A stretch of 64,000 bases of DNA from contig CANKZI010000005.1 of NCBI GenBank assembly GCA_947488595.1, forward strand, positions 29,376 through 93,375, read 5' to 3'. This stretch comes from Flavobacteriaceae bacterium (GTDB lineage Bacteria > Bacteroidota > Bacteroidia > Flavobacteriales > Flavobacteriaceae). Under the pieces are notes generated by a model that saw nothing but the letters and a program-made list of their open reading frames with translations, had not been told where the DNA came from and did no database searches. This document shows positions 44,901 to 55,326 of the stretch, piece after piece. The position numbers and the translations under genes are program-made. Every line of letters begins with the position of its first letter. Position 1 is the first letter of the stretch.

Positions 44901-46445
44901 ACCGATTATAATTTTAATCAAAATTCGATTATTGATTTGTCTGCAGGGCAATTTATTTTTCAAAACGCCACACTTGTTGATACCAAATACAAAACAGAAG
45001 GCAGATTGAACGGTACAATCAAACATAAAAATTTCTCAAATTGGAAATTAAATTTGAAAATTGATAGTGATCGTTTGCTTGCTTTGGATACAAAAGACAG
45101 TGAAGATGCCGCTTATTATGGAACTGCTTTTATTGATGGAATTGCAAACATTGACGGGCCAACGGACAATTTGTTTATTGGCGTGAATGCCAAATCGAGT
45201 AAGGGTACAACCATCAAAATTCCGATCAATAATTCAGAAGCCAGTAGCAGCAAAAATTTCATGCATTATTTAACACCTAAAGAAAAGTACGATAAACTTA
45301 AAGGCATTACTTCTGCAATAAAAAGATATAAAGGACTTGAATTGCAATTTGAACTCGACATCACGCCAGAAGCCGAAATAGAAGTGATTTTGGATAGAGA
45401 AACGGGCCATGGAATGAAAGCCAAAGGCAACGGAACTTTATTGTTGGAAATTAACACACTTGGAAAATTTAAAATGACCGGTGATTATCAAGTGTATTCG
45501 GGTTCCTATAATTTTAAATACCGCGGCATCATTGACAAAAAATTTGAAGTAAAAAAATTCAGTTCCATCTCATGGGAAGGTGATCCAATGCGCGCACGTT
45601 TAAATCTTGAAGCAGTTTATAAAGCCAATGCCAATCCAGCAGTCTTGCTCGATAATCCGTCGGTAAACCGAAAAGTTCCAGTTGAAGTTGGTATTCTAAT
45701 ATCTGGGAATTTAAGCACGCCAGAGCCCGACTTTACCATCAATTTTCCGACCATAAGTTCTGTGCTAAAATCAGAAATCGAAACCAAACTTGGCGATAGC
45801 GATATTCGACAAACCCAAGCTCTGAGTTTATTGGCAACAGGAGGATTTTTGAGCAACGAAGGCGTTACAGTGACCAATAATCTCTTTGAAACAGCAACAG
45901 GATTGTTTGATGATATATTTCAGAATCCCGATGATAAAGTAAAATTTGGTCTTGATATTGTTTCGGCCGAAAGGACACCCGGCAATGAATCAGATGGGTC
46001 TATCGGTTTTAACATTTCAACGCAAATCAACGAACGCATAACGGTTAACGGCAAAGTGGGTGTGCCAATTGGTGGCGTTAACGAATCGGCAATCATTGGC
46101 GATGTCGAAATTCAATACCGCGTTAACGAAGACGGAACCATGAACCTGCGTTTTTTTAATCGTGAAAATGATATCAATTATATTGGAGAAGGTATTGGCT
46201 ATACGCAGGGAATTGGTATTACTTACGAAGTTGACTTTGATACTTTCAAAGAATTTATCAATAAAATTTTTAAGAAAAAAATACTAGGCATAGCCAATGG
46301 TAGTAACGATGTAGTGCCTGATTCAGAACCCGAAACGCCAAATTCCCTAAATTTTCCCTCTCCAGTAGCGACGGATAAAGAAAAGGAAGAAGAAAAAAAC
46401 AAGGCCAAACCTAACAGCGAAGCTATTCCAAGGGAAGATGAATAA
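41919..46445 (+). CDS. tamB: TamB-like translocation/assembly protein (DUF490), TTG start
   Basis: Single N-terminal TM, long beta-rich AsmA/TamB-like body, C-terminal FPTISSVLKSEIETKLGDSDIRQTQALSLLATGGF and NERITVNGKVGVPIGG. Confidence 0.88.
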   Translation: MEKIEKISTLKKIKTIVIRTIIVLLLLLLALGIALSLPVVQTKIGAYVTQMINDDYKTNIKVEQVAISIFGGVKLKNVMIRDHHNDTLIYANRIKTNILSFENLSNGDLIFGDIRLYGLIFNLKTYKKEKESNINHFIALFETGKPATKKFLLKAKNIYLTNSRFILIDENRKIPKDVDFTKIDASLSNFKIYGPDVSSKINKMGFHDHRGIIIENLQSKFIYTNSNILLTDLDVKTKYSTLKGDVGLYYDKDGFSDFNNKVKFKVQGAVAAISSNDIRFFYKELGKDKIFNLNSDISGTLNNLYFDNLKLVDNRNSQIIGNVIFQNLFGKKGESFYMKADFRKLNSNYVDLAGILPNVLGKKLPTSLKKIGQFDMNGKFEITPQTLITDFYMTTSIGNIKADLNMKHINNIDNASYFGSIVMDNFNIGSFIERKDLGIVSFDINVEGSGFTTKNLQTKVQGTISKLYYNKYNYTKIDIDGSLQSPFYKGKAIINDPNLFMDFDGLLDLSGKEKHYNLHANIDYANLRKLNFTKDSIAVFKGDIKMDIAGNSFDDLRGVVNINETSYQNQKDNYIFDDFTLTSSFDEQNVRTISINSPDIIEGKVVGKFQFNQLENMFQNAIGSLYNNYKPNKINKGQFLRFNFSVYNKIIEVFFPGIELAADTFIKGNMNADNDEFKLNFSSPNIKAYDNYFDQIKVSIDNKNPLYNAFIELDSIKTKYYKVSDFSLINVTMKDTMYVRSEFKGGNEAQDFYNLNMYHTIDKANNNVIGIQKSELKFKDYLWFLNENDTEDNKIVFDKKLKNFLIDNINMTHENQKIALVGTLRDSTYKDLNVNFENVNLSKIIPTVDSLKVSGNLDGKINFKQDKNVYQPTASLTIKDLNINNIALGSLFVDVEGDNAFRKFSVDAALKNENVASFLAQGSFSVANNQTLMDLDLRFNDLNLAAFSPLGGNVISNIRGLVSGNANIAGTVQKPDINGRLFLDDAGLNIPYLNTDYNFNQNSIIDLSAGQFIFQNATLVDTKYKTEGRLNGTIKHKNFSNWKLNLKIDSDRLLALDTKDSEDAAYYGTAFIDGIANIDGPTDNLFIGVNAKSSKGTTIKIPINNSEASSSKNFMHYLTPKEKYDKLKGITSAIKRYKGLELQFELDITPEAEIEVILDRETGHGMKAKGNGTLLLEINTLGKFKMTGDYQVYSGSYNFKYRGIIDKKFEVKKFSSISWEGDPMRARLNLEAVYKANANPAVLLDNPSVNRKVPVEVGILISGNLSTPEPDFTINFPTISSVLKSEIETKLGDSDIRQTQALSLLATGGFLSNEGVTVTNNLFETATGLFDDIFQNPDDKVKFGLDIVSAERTPGNESDGSIGFNISTQINERITVNGKVGVPIGGVNESAIIGDVEIQYRVNEDGTMNLRFFNRENDINYIGEGIGYTQGIGITYEVDFDTFKEFINKIFKKKILGIANGSNDVVPDSEPETPNSLNFPSPVATDKEKEEEKNKAKPNSEAIPREDE

Positions 46446-46718
46446 TAAAATTGTTGTTTTTTTTCCAAATTATTTATTTTTATTTTCTTCAACCTTTAGC
46501 AACATATCATAAAATTAAAAAATACCCATAAATGCATTTTATTATCTTAAAAAAAATGCAATTCGTAATTTTAGTCACTTTTTTTTCTTGATAAAGCGGC
46601 TCAAACAGAAAACTTATTAACGAAAACGTTTGAATTTAAATACTATTATTAAATTATCAATATCCCCACGTTGTTAATGGCTTAACTTTGTTAAATTAGC
46701 ATTTTAATATTAAAAAAA

Positions 46719-47705
46719 ATGTCAAATCAAATAAAAAAGATAGGCGTTTTGACTTCAGGAGGCGATTCACCCGGAATGAATGCAGCCATTCGATCCGTAG
46801 TCAGAACTTGCGCTTATCATAATATAGAGTGCGTCGGAATTTACAGAGGTTACCAAGGAATGATTGAAGGCGACTTCAAAGAAATGGGACCTCGAAGTGT
46901 GAACAATATAGTGAATAAAGGTGGTACTATTTTAAAATCGGCACGTTCAAAAGAATTCATGACAGTCGAAGGACGTCAAAAAGCCCACGAAAATTTAGTA
47001 CAAGCAGGCGTAAATGCCTTAGTTGTTATCGGTGGTGATGGCAGTTTTACTGGTGCTGAAGTGTTTAATGGTGAATATGATTTTCCAGTTATGGGAATTC
47101 CAGGCACCATTGATAACGATATTTTTGGTACAAGTCATACTTTGGGTTATGATACTGCTCTAAATACGGTTGTCGAAGTAATCGATAAAATTCGGGATAC
47201 TGCCTCCTCGCACAACCGATTGTTTTTTGTAGAAGTAATGGGTCGCGATGCTGGTCATATTGCTTTGAATGCAGGTATTGGAGCAGGGGCCGAAGAGATT
47301 CTGATTCCCGAAGAAGATTTAGGACTCGAAAGACTTTTAGATTCCCTCAAAAAAAGCAAAGCATCTGGAAAATCTTCAAGTATTGTTGTGATCGCCGAAG
47401 GTGACAAAATCGGAAAAAATGTTTTTGAACTCAAAGATTATGTTGAAGAACATTTGCCAGAATACGATGTACGTGTTTCTGTTTTAGGTCACATGCAACG
47501 AGGTGGCGCACCATCTTGCTACGACAGGGTTTTGGCCAGTCGATTGGGCGTCAAAGCCGTTGAATCTTTGTTGGAAGGCAAATCCAATTATATGGTTGGG
47601 ATTATTAATGACAAAGTTGCATTGACTCCTTTGGAACAAGCCATCAAAGGACATACAGAAATTGATAGGGAATTACTTCGCGTTTCCGATATCATGTCAA
47701 CTTAA
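46719..47705 (+). CDS. pfkA: 6-phosphofructokinase
   Basis: GVLTSGGDSPGMNAAIR, GGDGSFTGA, GIPGTIDNDI, LGHMQRGGAPS. Confidence 0.97.
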   Translation: MSNQIKKIGVLTSGGDSPGMNAAIRSVVRTCAYHNIECVGIYRGYQGMIEGDFKEMGPRSVNNIVNKGGTILKSARSKEFMTVEGRQKAHENLVQAGVNALVVIGGDGSFTGAEVFNGEYDFPVMGIPGTIDNDIFGTSHTLGYDTALNTVVEVIDKIRDTASSHNRLFFVEVMGRDAGHIALNAGIGAGAEEILIPEEDLGLERLLDSLKKSKASGKSSSIVVIAEGDKIGKNVFELKDYVEEHLPEYDVRVSVLGHMQRGGAPSCYDRVLASRLGVKAVESLLEGKSNYMVGIINDKVALTPLEQAIKGHTEIDRELLRVSDIMST

Positions 47706-47740
47706 TAACTACAGCAAAATACAAATCAAAAATAAATTAA

Positions 47741-48766
<1,026 letters not shown>

Positions 48767-48778
48767 TTTTATAAAAAA

Positions 48779-48818
48779 ATTCCGTTGCTTTATTGTGACG
48801 GGATTTTTATTTTTTTAG
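48779..48818 (+). terminator. Terminator after gap
   Basis: ATTCCGT-N12-ACGGGATTTTTATTTTTTT. Confidence 0.6.
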
Positions 48819-48820
48819 TA

Positions 48821-48926
48821 GCTATTTCCCGCACTCATTCCAATCTTTTTTCCAACTTTTTCGGGTTAGCTACCCTAAAAAAGTTAAAAAAAGGATTTTC
48901 CTTTCGGTCGGGGCTAGGGCAATAGC
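48821..48926. repeat. Intergenic hairpin element, copy C
   Basis: GCTATTTCCCGC...AATCTTTTTTCCAACTTTTTCGGGT-TAGC-TACCCTAAAAAAGTTAAAAAAAGGATT...TCGGGGCTAGGGCAATAGC; same outer and inner boxes as copy A. Confidence 0.7.
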
Positions 48927-49008
48927 CAATAAAAACGTATTAACGCAACCAACCAATTCAGATTTTAAAATCACACTATAATCTGAATCATAAAAACCAA
49001 AATTATAC

Positions 49009-49860
49009 ATGAAATTATTAGTTGACAGTGGTTCAACAAAAGCCGACTGGATTTCGATTGACGATCAAGGAAAAGTTTTGTTTACTACGCAATCTTTAGG
49101 ATTAAATCCCGAAGTATTGACCAAAGAAGAAGTCGTTGAACGGCTCAACGATAAGTTTGATATTTCGCACAACAAAAAAAATGTCACGCATCTGTTTTTC
49201 TATGGAGCAGGTTGTGGCACGGAGCGAATGAAAAATTTTTTAGCCGATGTTTTTCAGGAGTATTTTCCAAAGGCAATGATATCAGTGCACGAAGATACCT
49301 ATGCTGCAGTATATGCTACTACGCCAAAAAATCAAAAAGCAGTAGTATGTATTTTAGGAACAGGTTCCAATTGCAGCTATTTTGATGGTAATGTACTGCA
49401 TCAAAAAGTGCAATCGCTCGGCTATATTGCTATGGACGATTGCTCTGGAAACCGTTTCGGTCGCCATTTGCTTCGCGGTTATTATTTCAACAAAATGCCC
49501 TTCGGTATGGCAAAAGAGTTTGAAGAAGAATACAACATCGAACCCGATTATGTCAAACACAATTTGTATAAAGAACCCAATCCAAATGCCTACCTGGCGA
49601 CTTTCGCCAAATTTTTAATCAAACACAAAGACACCGATTTTTGCAAAGAATTGATTGAAGCTGAAATGCAAAAATTTGTCGAGTTTTATATTATGCAGTA
49701 CGAAAATGCCAAAGAAGTGCCAATTCATTTTATTGGTTCAATTGCCTTTTATTTAAAAGACGAACTCGAAATAGTACTTAAAAAACACGGACTAAATTTA
49801 GGTAATGTTTTGCGACGACCAATTGATGGTTTGATTCAATACCACGTTTTGAATAAGTAA
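49009..49860 (+). CDS. BadF/BadG-type ATPase, N-acetylglucosamine kinase-like
   Basis: LLVDSGSTKADW, ILGTGSNCSYFDG, FIGSIAFYLKDEL. Confidence 0.87.
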   Translation: MKLLVDSGSTKADWISIDDQGKVLFTTQSLGLNPEVLTKEEVVERLNDKFDISHNKKNVTHLFFYGAGCGTERMKNFLADVFQEYFPKAMISVHEDTYAAVYATTPKNQKAVVCILGTGSNCSYFDGNVLHQKVQSLGYIAMDDCSGNRFGRHLLRGYYFNKMPFGMAKEFEEEYNIEPDYVKHNLYKEPNPNAYLATFAKFLIKHKDTDFCKELIEAEMQKFVEFYIMQYENAKEVPIHFIGSIAFYLKDELEIVLKKHGLNLGNVLRRPIDGLIQYHVLNK

Positions 49861-49881
49861 AAGATAAATTTTTAATCACAA

Positions 49882-49919
49882 AAACCTTTGTTAAACCTAA
49901 ATTTAACAAAGGTTTTTTT
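49882..49919 (+). terminator. Terminator after the kinase gene
   Basis: AAACCTTTGTTAAA-CCTAAA-TTTAACAAAGGTTTTTTT. Confidence 0.8.
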
Positions 49920-49940
49920 ATGGTTAATAAAGCTTAAAAA

Positions 49941-50321
49941 TTACTTAACCGCAATCATACTAATTTCGACATTCACATTTTTGGGCAAACCAGCCACCTG
50001 CACCGTTTCGCGAGAAGGCGCTGTTTTTTCATCAAAATAGCTGCTGTAAATATGATTGACTTTCGAAAAATCATTCATATCCATTATAAAAATTGACGTT
50101 TTAACAACATTTTCAAAAGTCATATCCGCAGCTGCTAGAACCGCTTTTAGATTTTGCATTACTTGTTGCGTTTCTATTTCAATTGTGCCTTGTACCAGTT
50201 CCATTGTTAGAGGGTCCAAAGCAATTTGTCCCGAAGTGTACAAAGTAGAGCCACTCAAAATCGCTTGGCTGTACGGACCAATTGGAGCAGGCGCATTTGG
50301 GGTTTGAATTATTTTTTTCAT
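49941..50321 (-). CDS. RidA family protein
   Basis: NAPAPIGPYSQAI, TSGQIALDP, VAGLPKNVNVEISMIAV. Confidence 0.94.
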   Translation of the reverse strand: MKKIIQTPNAPAPIGPYSQAILSGSTLYTSGQIALDPLTMELVQGTIEIETQQVMQNLKAVLAAADMTFENVVKTSIFIMDMNDFSKVNHIYSSYFDEKTAPSRETVQVAGLPKNVNVEISMIAVK

Positions 50322-50339
50322 ATTTTCTTTATATTATCA

Positions 50340-53060
50340 TCAATTACCAATTACCTGATCAGGATTGTTTCGTTTTTCCCATTTGATGTCACTCAACATG
50401 CCCGATTTGATTCCGATGAAAAAGCCCCACGACTTGTTAAATCCAATTGGAACCCAGGTAAAATCCATACGCCAACTCAACAAATCACGTTCAAAACGCA
50501 TTTGGGTATAAGTGACACCATTGTTAACAAAATCATAGCCAGTTGAGGCGCCAACTTTCCATTTTGGAGACAAATCGATATTGCCAGAAATCATGACCGA
50601 ATTGCCGGTAATATCGTTTTGACGGCTCGCATTGCCGTAGGTTAACGAGTAAGCAAAAGTCAAATCCCAAGGCAAAACGCTATTATAAAATTCGGTGGCT
50701 TTTTCTTTTTCTTTATCGTCATCTTGGTCAAACAGACTTTGCCTTCGATCACTTAGATCTGTTCCTTTTCCAAACAAATCGTCACTGCGACCGCCGTTGC
50801 GTTCACCTTGTTCATTGGTTTTTTCATTAGTATTGCCTTTGCTCGATAACGAATAATTGATAGTCATATTCGCACTGGTCATTCTAAAAAGACTACCGCC
50901 GTTGTCTATGTTGAAAGTATTTATTTTTTTTCCAGCATTGTCTATCGCATACGGATCCAAAGTTGCACCAAAATTGACATTCATTTTTTCTTTGAACAAC
51001 AAAGTACTGCCGCTCACGCGCAATGGCGACCAATTTAACGAATCGGCACTGATGTCGTAACTTGTCTGAAAATTCAAACTATTGAGTAACATGATTTTCT
51101 TTAATTCGGTTTTTGTACTGTCTCTGTCAGCAACTTTGGCTTCAAAAGTATTGTTTAAACTAAAGCCCAAGAGATTCGAATAATTCTTGCTCGGCCCACC
51201 ATAAATACCATCTTCAAAACGAGTGTAATCAGTCATCATGTTACCACTAGCATCAGTGGCGTAGGTATCATAATATTTTTTGAAACTTGGCGTATAGCTG
51301 TAGCTCACATTTGGTTTTACGATATGTCGGATGGATTTAATCTTTTTATCTTTTCCAAAATTAAATGTTCCATAAATCGTAGTTCCAATTCCAGAGTTAA
51401 AGGAATACGTACGAAAAGCATCAAAGCCGTTCACATCTTTCGTAATCACTTCGTCTTGTGCAACATCAAAACTTTTATTGACCGTTTTTAAGTACCAAAC
51501 TTCATTGTAATTTAGCGAAAATGGTATACTAAAATATTTAAAAAGCTTGATATTGGTGCTCAACGGAATACTATGTTTTAGTCCGTTCATGGCATTCTTG
51601 AACATTTCGGGTTTAAAAAACAACGAATCGGTTGTTGTAAAACGATTTTCGCCGATGACACTGTACTGAAAATTGATATTTTTTATAAATCCTTTTTTGA
51701 CACCATCTTTGGGCGCAAACGGAAAAATTCTATCAACACTTGCAGTAAATGTTGGTAAAGTCATATTGATTACTTTGGTATTCGTATTTTGCGAATGGGT
51801 AGCTGATAAAGTAAGATTGACCATTGGCACTGTATTGAATGTTTTTGAATAGGAAATCGATGAACTCAAAGTATTGTTCAGTCGTGCGCCATTATTAACT
51901 TGGTTCAATGAATTTTGAAAATACGTGCTACTTCCTAAATTCACAGAAGCCGAAAACCTTGCGTTTGGATTGGATTTTCCGTCTTGTGAATGGCTCCATT
52001 GAATGTTATAAATTCTGGATCTCGAATAATCCGGAAAGCCACGTTCGCTAAAAATTTGGTTTTCAAAACGAATATTAACGTTGCCACGAAAACTATATCT
52101 TTTGGCATAAGAAGATTCAAAACGCAAGGCATAACTTCCGTTAGTGTAATAATCACCCAAAAAAGTAAGGTCATAATTGTCGCTCAAGGCAAAATAATAA
52201 CCGCCATTTTGAAGTGAATAACCCTGTCGGTTGGTGTCCTGAAAAGTTGGAATAATTATACCAGATTGACTTTTTGTAGTTATCGGGAAAAAAGCAAAAG
52301 GCAAACCAATTGGCGTAGGCACTTCGGCTATATACATACTGGTTAATCCAACAACTACTTTTTTGCCAGGAACGAATTTGGCTTTTTGGGCTAAAAAATA
52401 ATATTCAGGATTGTCAATGTCTTCAGACGTTGTGAATTTAGTTCGTGACAAAAAATAAACCGAATCATTTTCTTTTTTAGCGATTTCAGATATAAACTGA
52501 AGTTCACCTTGTTTGGAACGCGAATTCCAAATTAAGACCTTTTTCGTTTTGGTATTGAACCGAATCGAATCTGGCTCGACCACATTGGTTCCTTGCTTAA
52601 ACACGGGTCTTTGCGTGTAATTACCAGCAGAATCTTTGATACGACCAGCATAAACTTCGTTTTTTTCGTAGTTCATTACAATAATTCCAGCCTTTAATTC
52701 GATATCTTGGTAGTAGAGTTCTGCTTCATTAAACAAAGTGAGTTCTTTCTTTTTCTGACTGATGCGTTCATAATCTTTGGCTTTTCTTTTTACGATACCT
52801 TCTAAAAAAGGTTTTTTCGGTTTGATAGAATCACTTTTTGCAGAATCTGAAGGTTTTTTAAAAGCAATTGGGTCAAAATTAATGCTATCAAGTGGTTGCT
52901 GTAAAGGTATCGAATCGTTTTTTTTTGGAAGTTCTTGACCGTATATTTTAGCAGTTCCTAATGTTAAGAAAGTTGCTAATAAAACGATATGAAATAAGTT
53001 TGTGCGCAAAGGTTTAAATACTATTTTTGTAAAAATATGGTCTATTTTTTGAAGTGTCAA
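50340..53060 (-). CDS. Putative LPS-assembly protein LptD (OstA-like + outer-membrane beta barrel)
   Basis: N-terminal OstA-like region (YEKNEVYAGRIKDSAGNYTQRPVFKQGTNVVEPDSIRFNTKTKK), PTPIGLPFAFFPI, long alternating beta-strand C-terminus. Confidence 0.85.
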   Translation of the reverse strand: MTLQKIDHIFTKIVFKPLRTNLFHIVLLATFLTLGTAKIYGQELPKKNDSIPLQQPLDSINFDPIAFKKPSDSAKSDSIKPKKPFLEGIVKRKAKDYERISQKKKELTLFNEAELYYQDIELKAGIIVMNYEKNEVYAGRIKDSAGNYTQRPVFKQGTNVVEPDSIRFNTKTKKVLIWNSRSKQGELQFISEIAKKENDSVYFLSRTKFTTSEDIDNPEYYFLAQKAKFVPGKKVVVGLTSMYIAEVPTPIGLPFAFFPITTKSQSGIIIPTFQDTNRQGYSLQNGGYYFALSDNYDLTFLGDYYTNGSYALRFESSYAKRYSFRGNVNIRFENQIFSERGFPDYSRSRIYNIQWSHSQDGKSNPNARFSASVNLGSSTYFQNSLNQVNNGARLNNTLSSSISYSKTFNTVPMVNLTLSATHSQNTNTKVINMTLPTFTASVDRIFPFAPKDGVKKGFIKNINFQYSVIGENRFTTTDSLFFKPEMFKNAMNGLKHSIPLSTNIKLFKYFSIPFSLNYNEVWYLKTVNKSFDVAQDEVITKDVNGFDAFRTYSFNSGIGTTIYGTFNFGKDKKIKSIRHIVKPNVSYSYTPSFKKYYDTYATDASGNMMTDYTRFEDGIYGGPSKNYSNLLGFSLNNTFEAKVADRDSTKTELKKIMLLNSLNFQTSYDISADSLNWSPLRVSGSTLLFKEKMNVNFGATLDPYAIDNAGKKINTFNIDNGGSLFRMTSANMTINYSLSSKGNTNEKTNEQGERNGGRSDDLFGKGTDLSDRRQSLFDQDDDKEKEKATEFYNSVLPWDLTFAYSLTYGNASRQNDITGNSVMISGNIDLSPKWKVGASTGYDFVNNGVTYTQMRFERDLLSWRMDFTWVPIGFNKSWGFFIGIKSGMLSDIKWEKRNNPDQVIGN

Positions 53061-53145
53061 ACTTACATATTATTTTTCAGCAAAATAAGTACTTTTCAAA
53101 ATTATAACGAACAGGTTTTTTATTAAAATTAACTTTTACGACAAT

Positions 53146-54309
53146 ATGAATTTCAAACATAAAAACAAGTCTTTTTTTCTGCTTTTGCTCTCTCTGTTTA
53201 CGATTATCACTTTTGCACAAAATAAAAAATTTAAAGTTGCACTCGATGCTGGTCATGGGGGCAAGGATTTTGGTGCTTCATATCATGGTCATGTTGAAAA
53301 AAACATAGCATTGGCGGTGGTTTTGAAAGTAGGGAAGATTTTAGAAAACAACTCAAATGTTGATGTGATTTTCACCCGTAAAACCGATGTCTTTATTGAC
53401 CTCGTTGAACGTGCCAATATTGCCAATAGAGCTGATGCTAATATTTTTGTTTCGATTCATTGTAACGCCAACAAAAATACTGCTGCCGATGGTACCGAGA
53501 CCTACGTGATGGGTATGTCCAAAAACGCATCCAATCTTGAGGCGGCAAAACGAGAGAATGCCGTGGTTACGATGGAAAAAGATTATAAAGAAAAATATGA
53601 AGGTTTTGACCCCAACTCAGCTGAGTCCATGATTGGAATTACGATTTTGGCCGAAGAATACAACGAGAATAGTATTGCATTAGCGAGTAAAATTCAAAAC
53701 CGATTTATTGATGATTTAGGCAAAAAAAGTCGTGGCGTAAAACAAGCGCCATACATGGTTTTGCATAAAGCCTACATGCCGAGAGTTCTAATTGAAATGG
53801 GATTTATTTCGAATCCTAGAGAAGGGGCAAAATTGGATTCTGAAGAAGGACAGCAAGAAATTGCAAAAGCCATTGCCGATGCAATCATTAGCTATAAAAA
53901 AGAATATTATGGAAGCGGTGCCAATGAAGTGGATGAAAAGCCTTCTGAAAAAATATCCGATGCAGAAAAAATTCCTGCGCCAATTGCAAAGCCAGAAGTA
54001 GTGATCAAAACACCAATTACAAAACCTGAAACGCCAACTGAAACACCCAAATCAGGAATTATTTTTAAAGTACAAATTTCAGCTAGCGGCAAAAAATTAG
54101 AGTTGACCCCCAGCAATTTTAAAGGATTACAAAATATTTCGATGACGACCGATAACGGTACACTTTACAAATACATGTATGGTGAAGCAAATAATTACAA
54201 CGAAGCCAAACTAAATCTTGCAGAAGCTAAAGCAAAAGGTTTTGAATCAGCCTATTTGGTTGCTTTTAAAGATGGGAAAAAAATTAGCATTCAAGATGCT
54301 ATAAAGTAG
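53146..54309 (+). CDS. N-acetylmuramoyl-L-alanine amidase (Amidase_3)
   Basis: VALDAGHGGKDFGA, EKNIALAV, SIHCNAN, VLIEMGFISNP; C-terminal SPOR-like region. Confidence 0.94.
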   Translation: MNFKHKNKSFFLLLLSLFTIITFAQNKKFKVALDAGHGGKDFGASYHGHVEKNIALAVVLKVGKILENNSNVDVIFTRKTDVFIDLVERANIANRADANIFVSIHCNANKNTAADGTETYVMGMSKNASNLEAAKRENAVVTMEKDYKEKYEGFDPNSAESMIGITILAEEYNENSIALASKIQNRFIDDLGKKSRGVKQAPYMVLHKAYMPRVLIEMGFISNPREGAKLDSEEGQQEIAKAIADAIISYKKEYYGSGANEVDEKPSEKISDAEKIPAPIAKPEVVIKTPITKPETPTETPKSGIIFKVQISASGKKLELTPSNFKGLQNISMTTDNGTLYKYMYGEANNYNEAKLNLAEAKAKGFESAYLVAFKDGKKISIQDAIK

Positions 54310-54356
54310 GGTAGATTCTAATATTTTAGTTTAATTTTGTTAAAAAAATATTTATT

Positions 54357-55322
54357 TTGAAAGTAACCAAAGAAATTAAAACTGCCATACTTGTTATTGC
54401 CTCTATATTGTTATTTATTTGGGGTTACAGTTTTCTAAAAGGGCGCGATTTGTTTAGCAATTATAAAACTTTGTATGTGCAATATGATAATGTTGAAGGC
54501 CTAGCTGCTTCAGCACCTGTTACCATTAACGGATTGATTATTGGTAAAGTAAGCAGTATCAAAATACAAGAAAATTCAGGAAAATTAGTAGTAGAATTGC
54601 AAATAAAGAGCGATTTTCCAATTTCAAAAACGAGCGAAGTTAATATTTATGAGCCAGGATTAATCGGAGGGAAGCAAATTCAAATCATTCCAAATCTACA
54701 GGATAAAAATTTAGTGCAATCTGGCGATTTTCTAAAAGGCCGTATTGTGCCCGGACTTACTGCTTTGGTCGGCGAAAAGTTAACACCATTGCAAGAAAAA
54801 ATCGAAAAAATGGTAGTCAGTGCCGATAGTTTATTGACCAACCTTAATACCATTCTAGACGCCAAAACCAAAGCAAATCTGAAAAGCAGTTTGGCCAATT
54901 TGGATGCCACTTTAGCCGAATTTAAAGTTGCTTCAAAAACAGTCAATGCGATGTTGACTAGCAACGAAAGCAAAATTTCTAATACAATGGCTAATGTTGA
55001 AAAAGCAAGTAATAATTTTTCTAAAATTTCAGATTCTATTGCCAAAGCCAACATCGGTCAAACCGTAAAAAAATTAGAAACTACGCTAGCAAGTGTTGAC
55101 AAGGTAATGGCTGATTTGCAATCAGGAAAAGGTACTATGGGCAAATTATTGAAAGATGAATCCTTGTATAACAACTTCAATAATACTTCAAAAGAACTCG
55201 AATTATTATTGCAAGATCTACGACTCAATCCGACACGTTATGTAAATGTTTCGCTTTTCGGTAAAAAGAATAAACCTTACAAAGCACCATCAATTGTAGA
55301 TAGTACCAGCTTAAAAAAATAA
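54357..55322 (+). CDS. MlaD/MCE family protein, TTG start
   Basis: TM helix then YVQYDNVEGLAASAPVTINGLIIGKVSSI MCE domain. Confidence 0.9.
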   Translation: MKVTKEIKTAILVIASILLFIWGYSFLKGRDLFSNYKTLYVQYDNVEGLAASAPVTINGLIIGKVSSIKIQENSGKLVVELQIKSDFPISKTSEVNIYEPGLIGGKQIQIIPNLQDKNLVQSGDFLKGRIVPGLTALVGEKLTPLQEKIEKMVVSADSLLTNLNTILDAKTKANLKSSLANLDATLAEFKVASKTVNAMLTSNESKISNTMANVEKASNNFSKISDSIAKANIGQTVKKLETTLASVDKVMADLQSGKGTMGKLLKDESLYNNFNNTSKELELLLQDLRLNPTRYVNVSLFGKKNKPYKAPSIVDSTSLKK

Positions 55323-55326
55323 AGAA

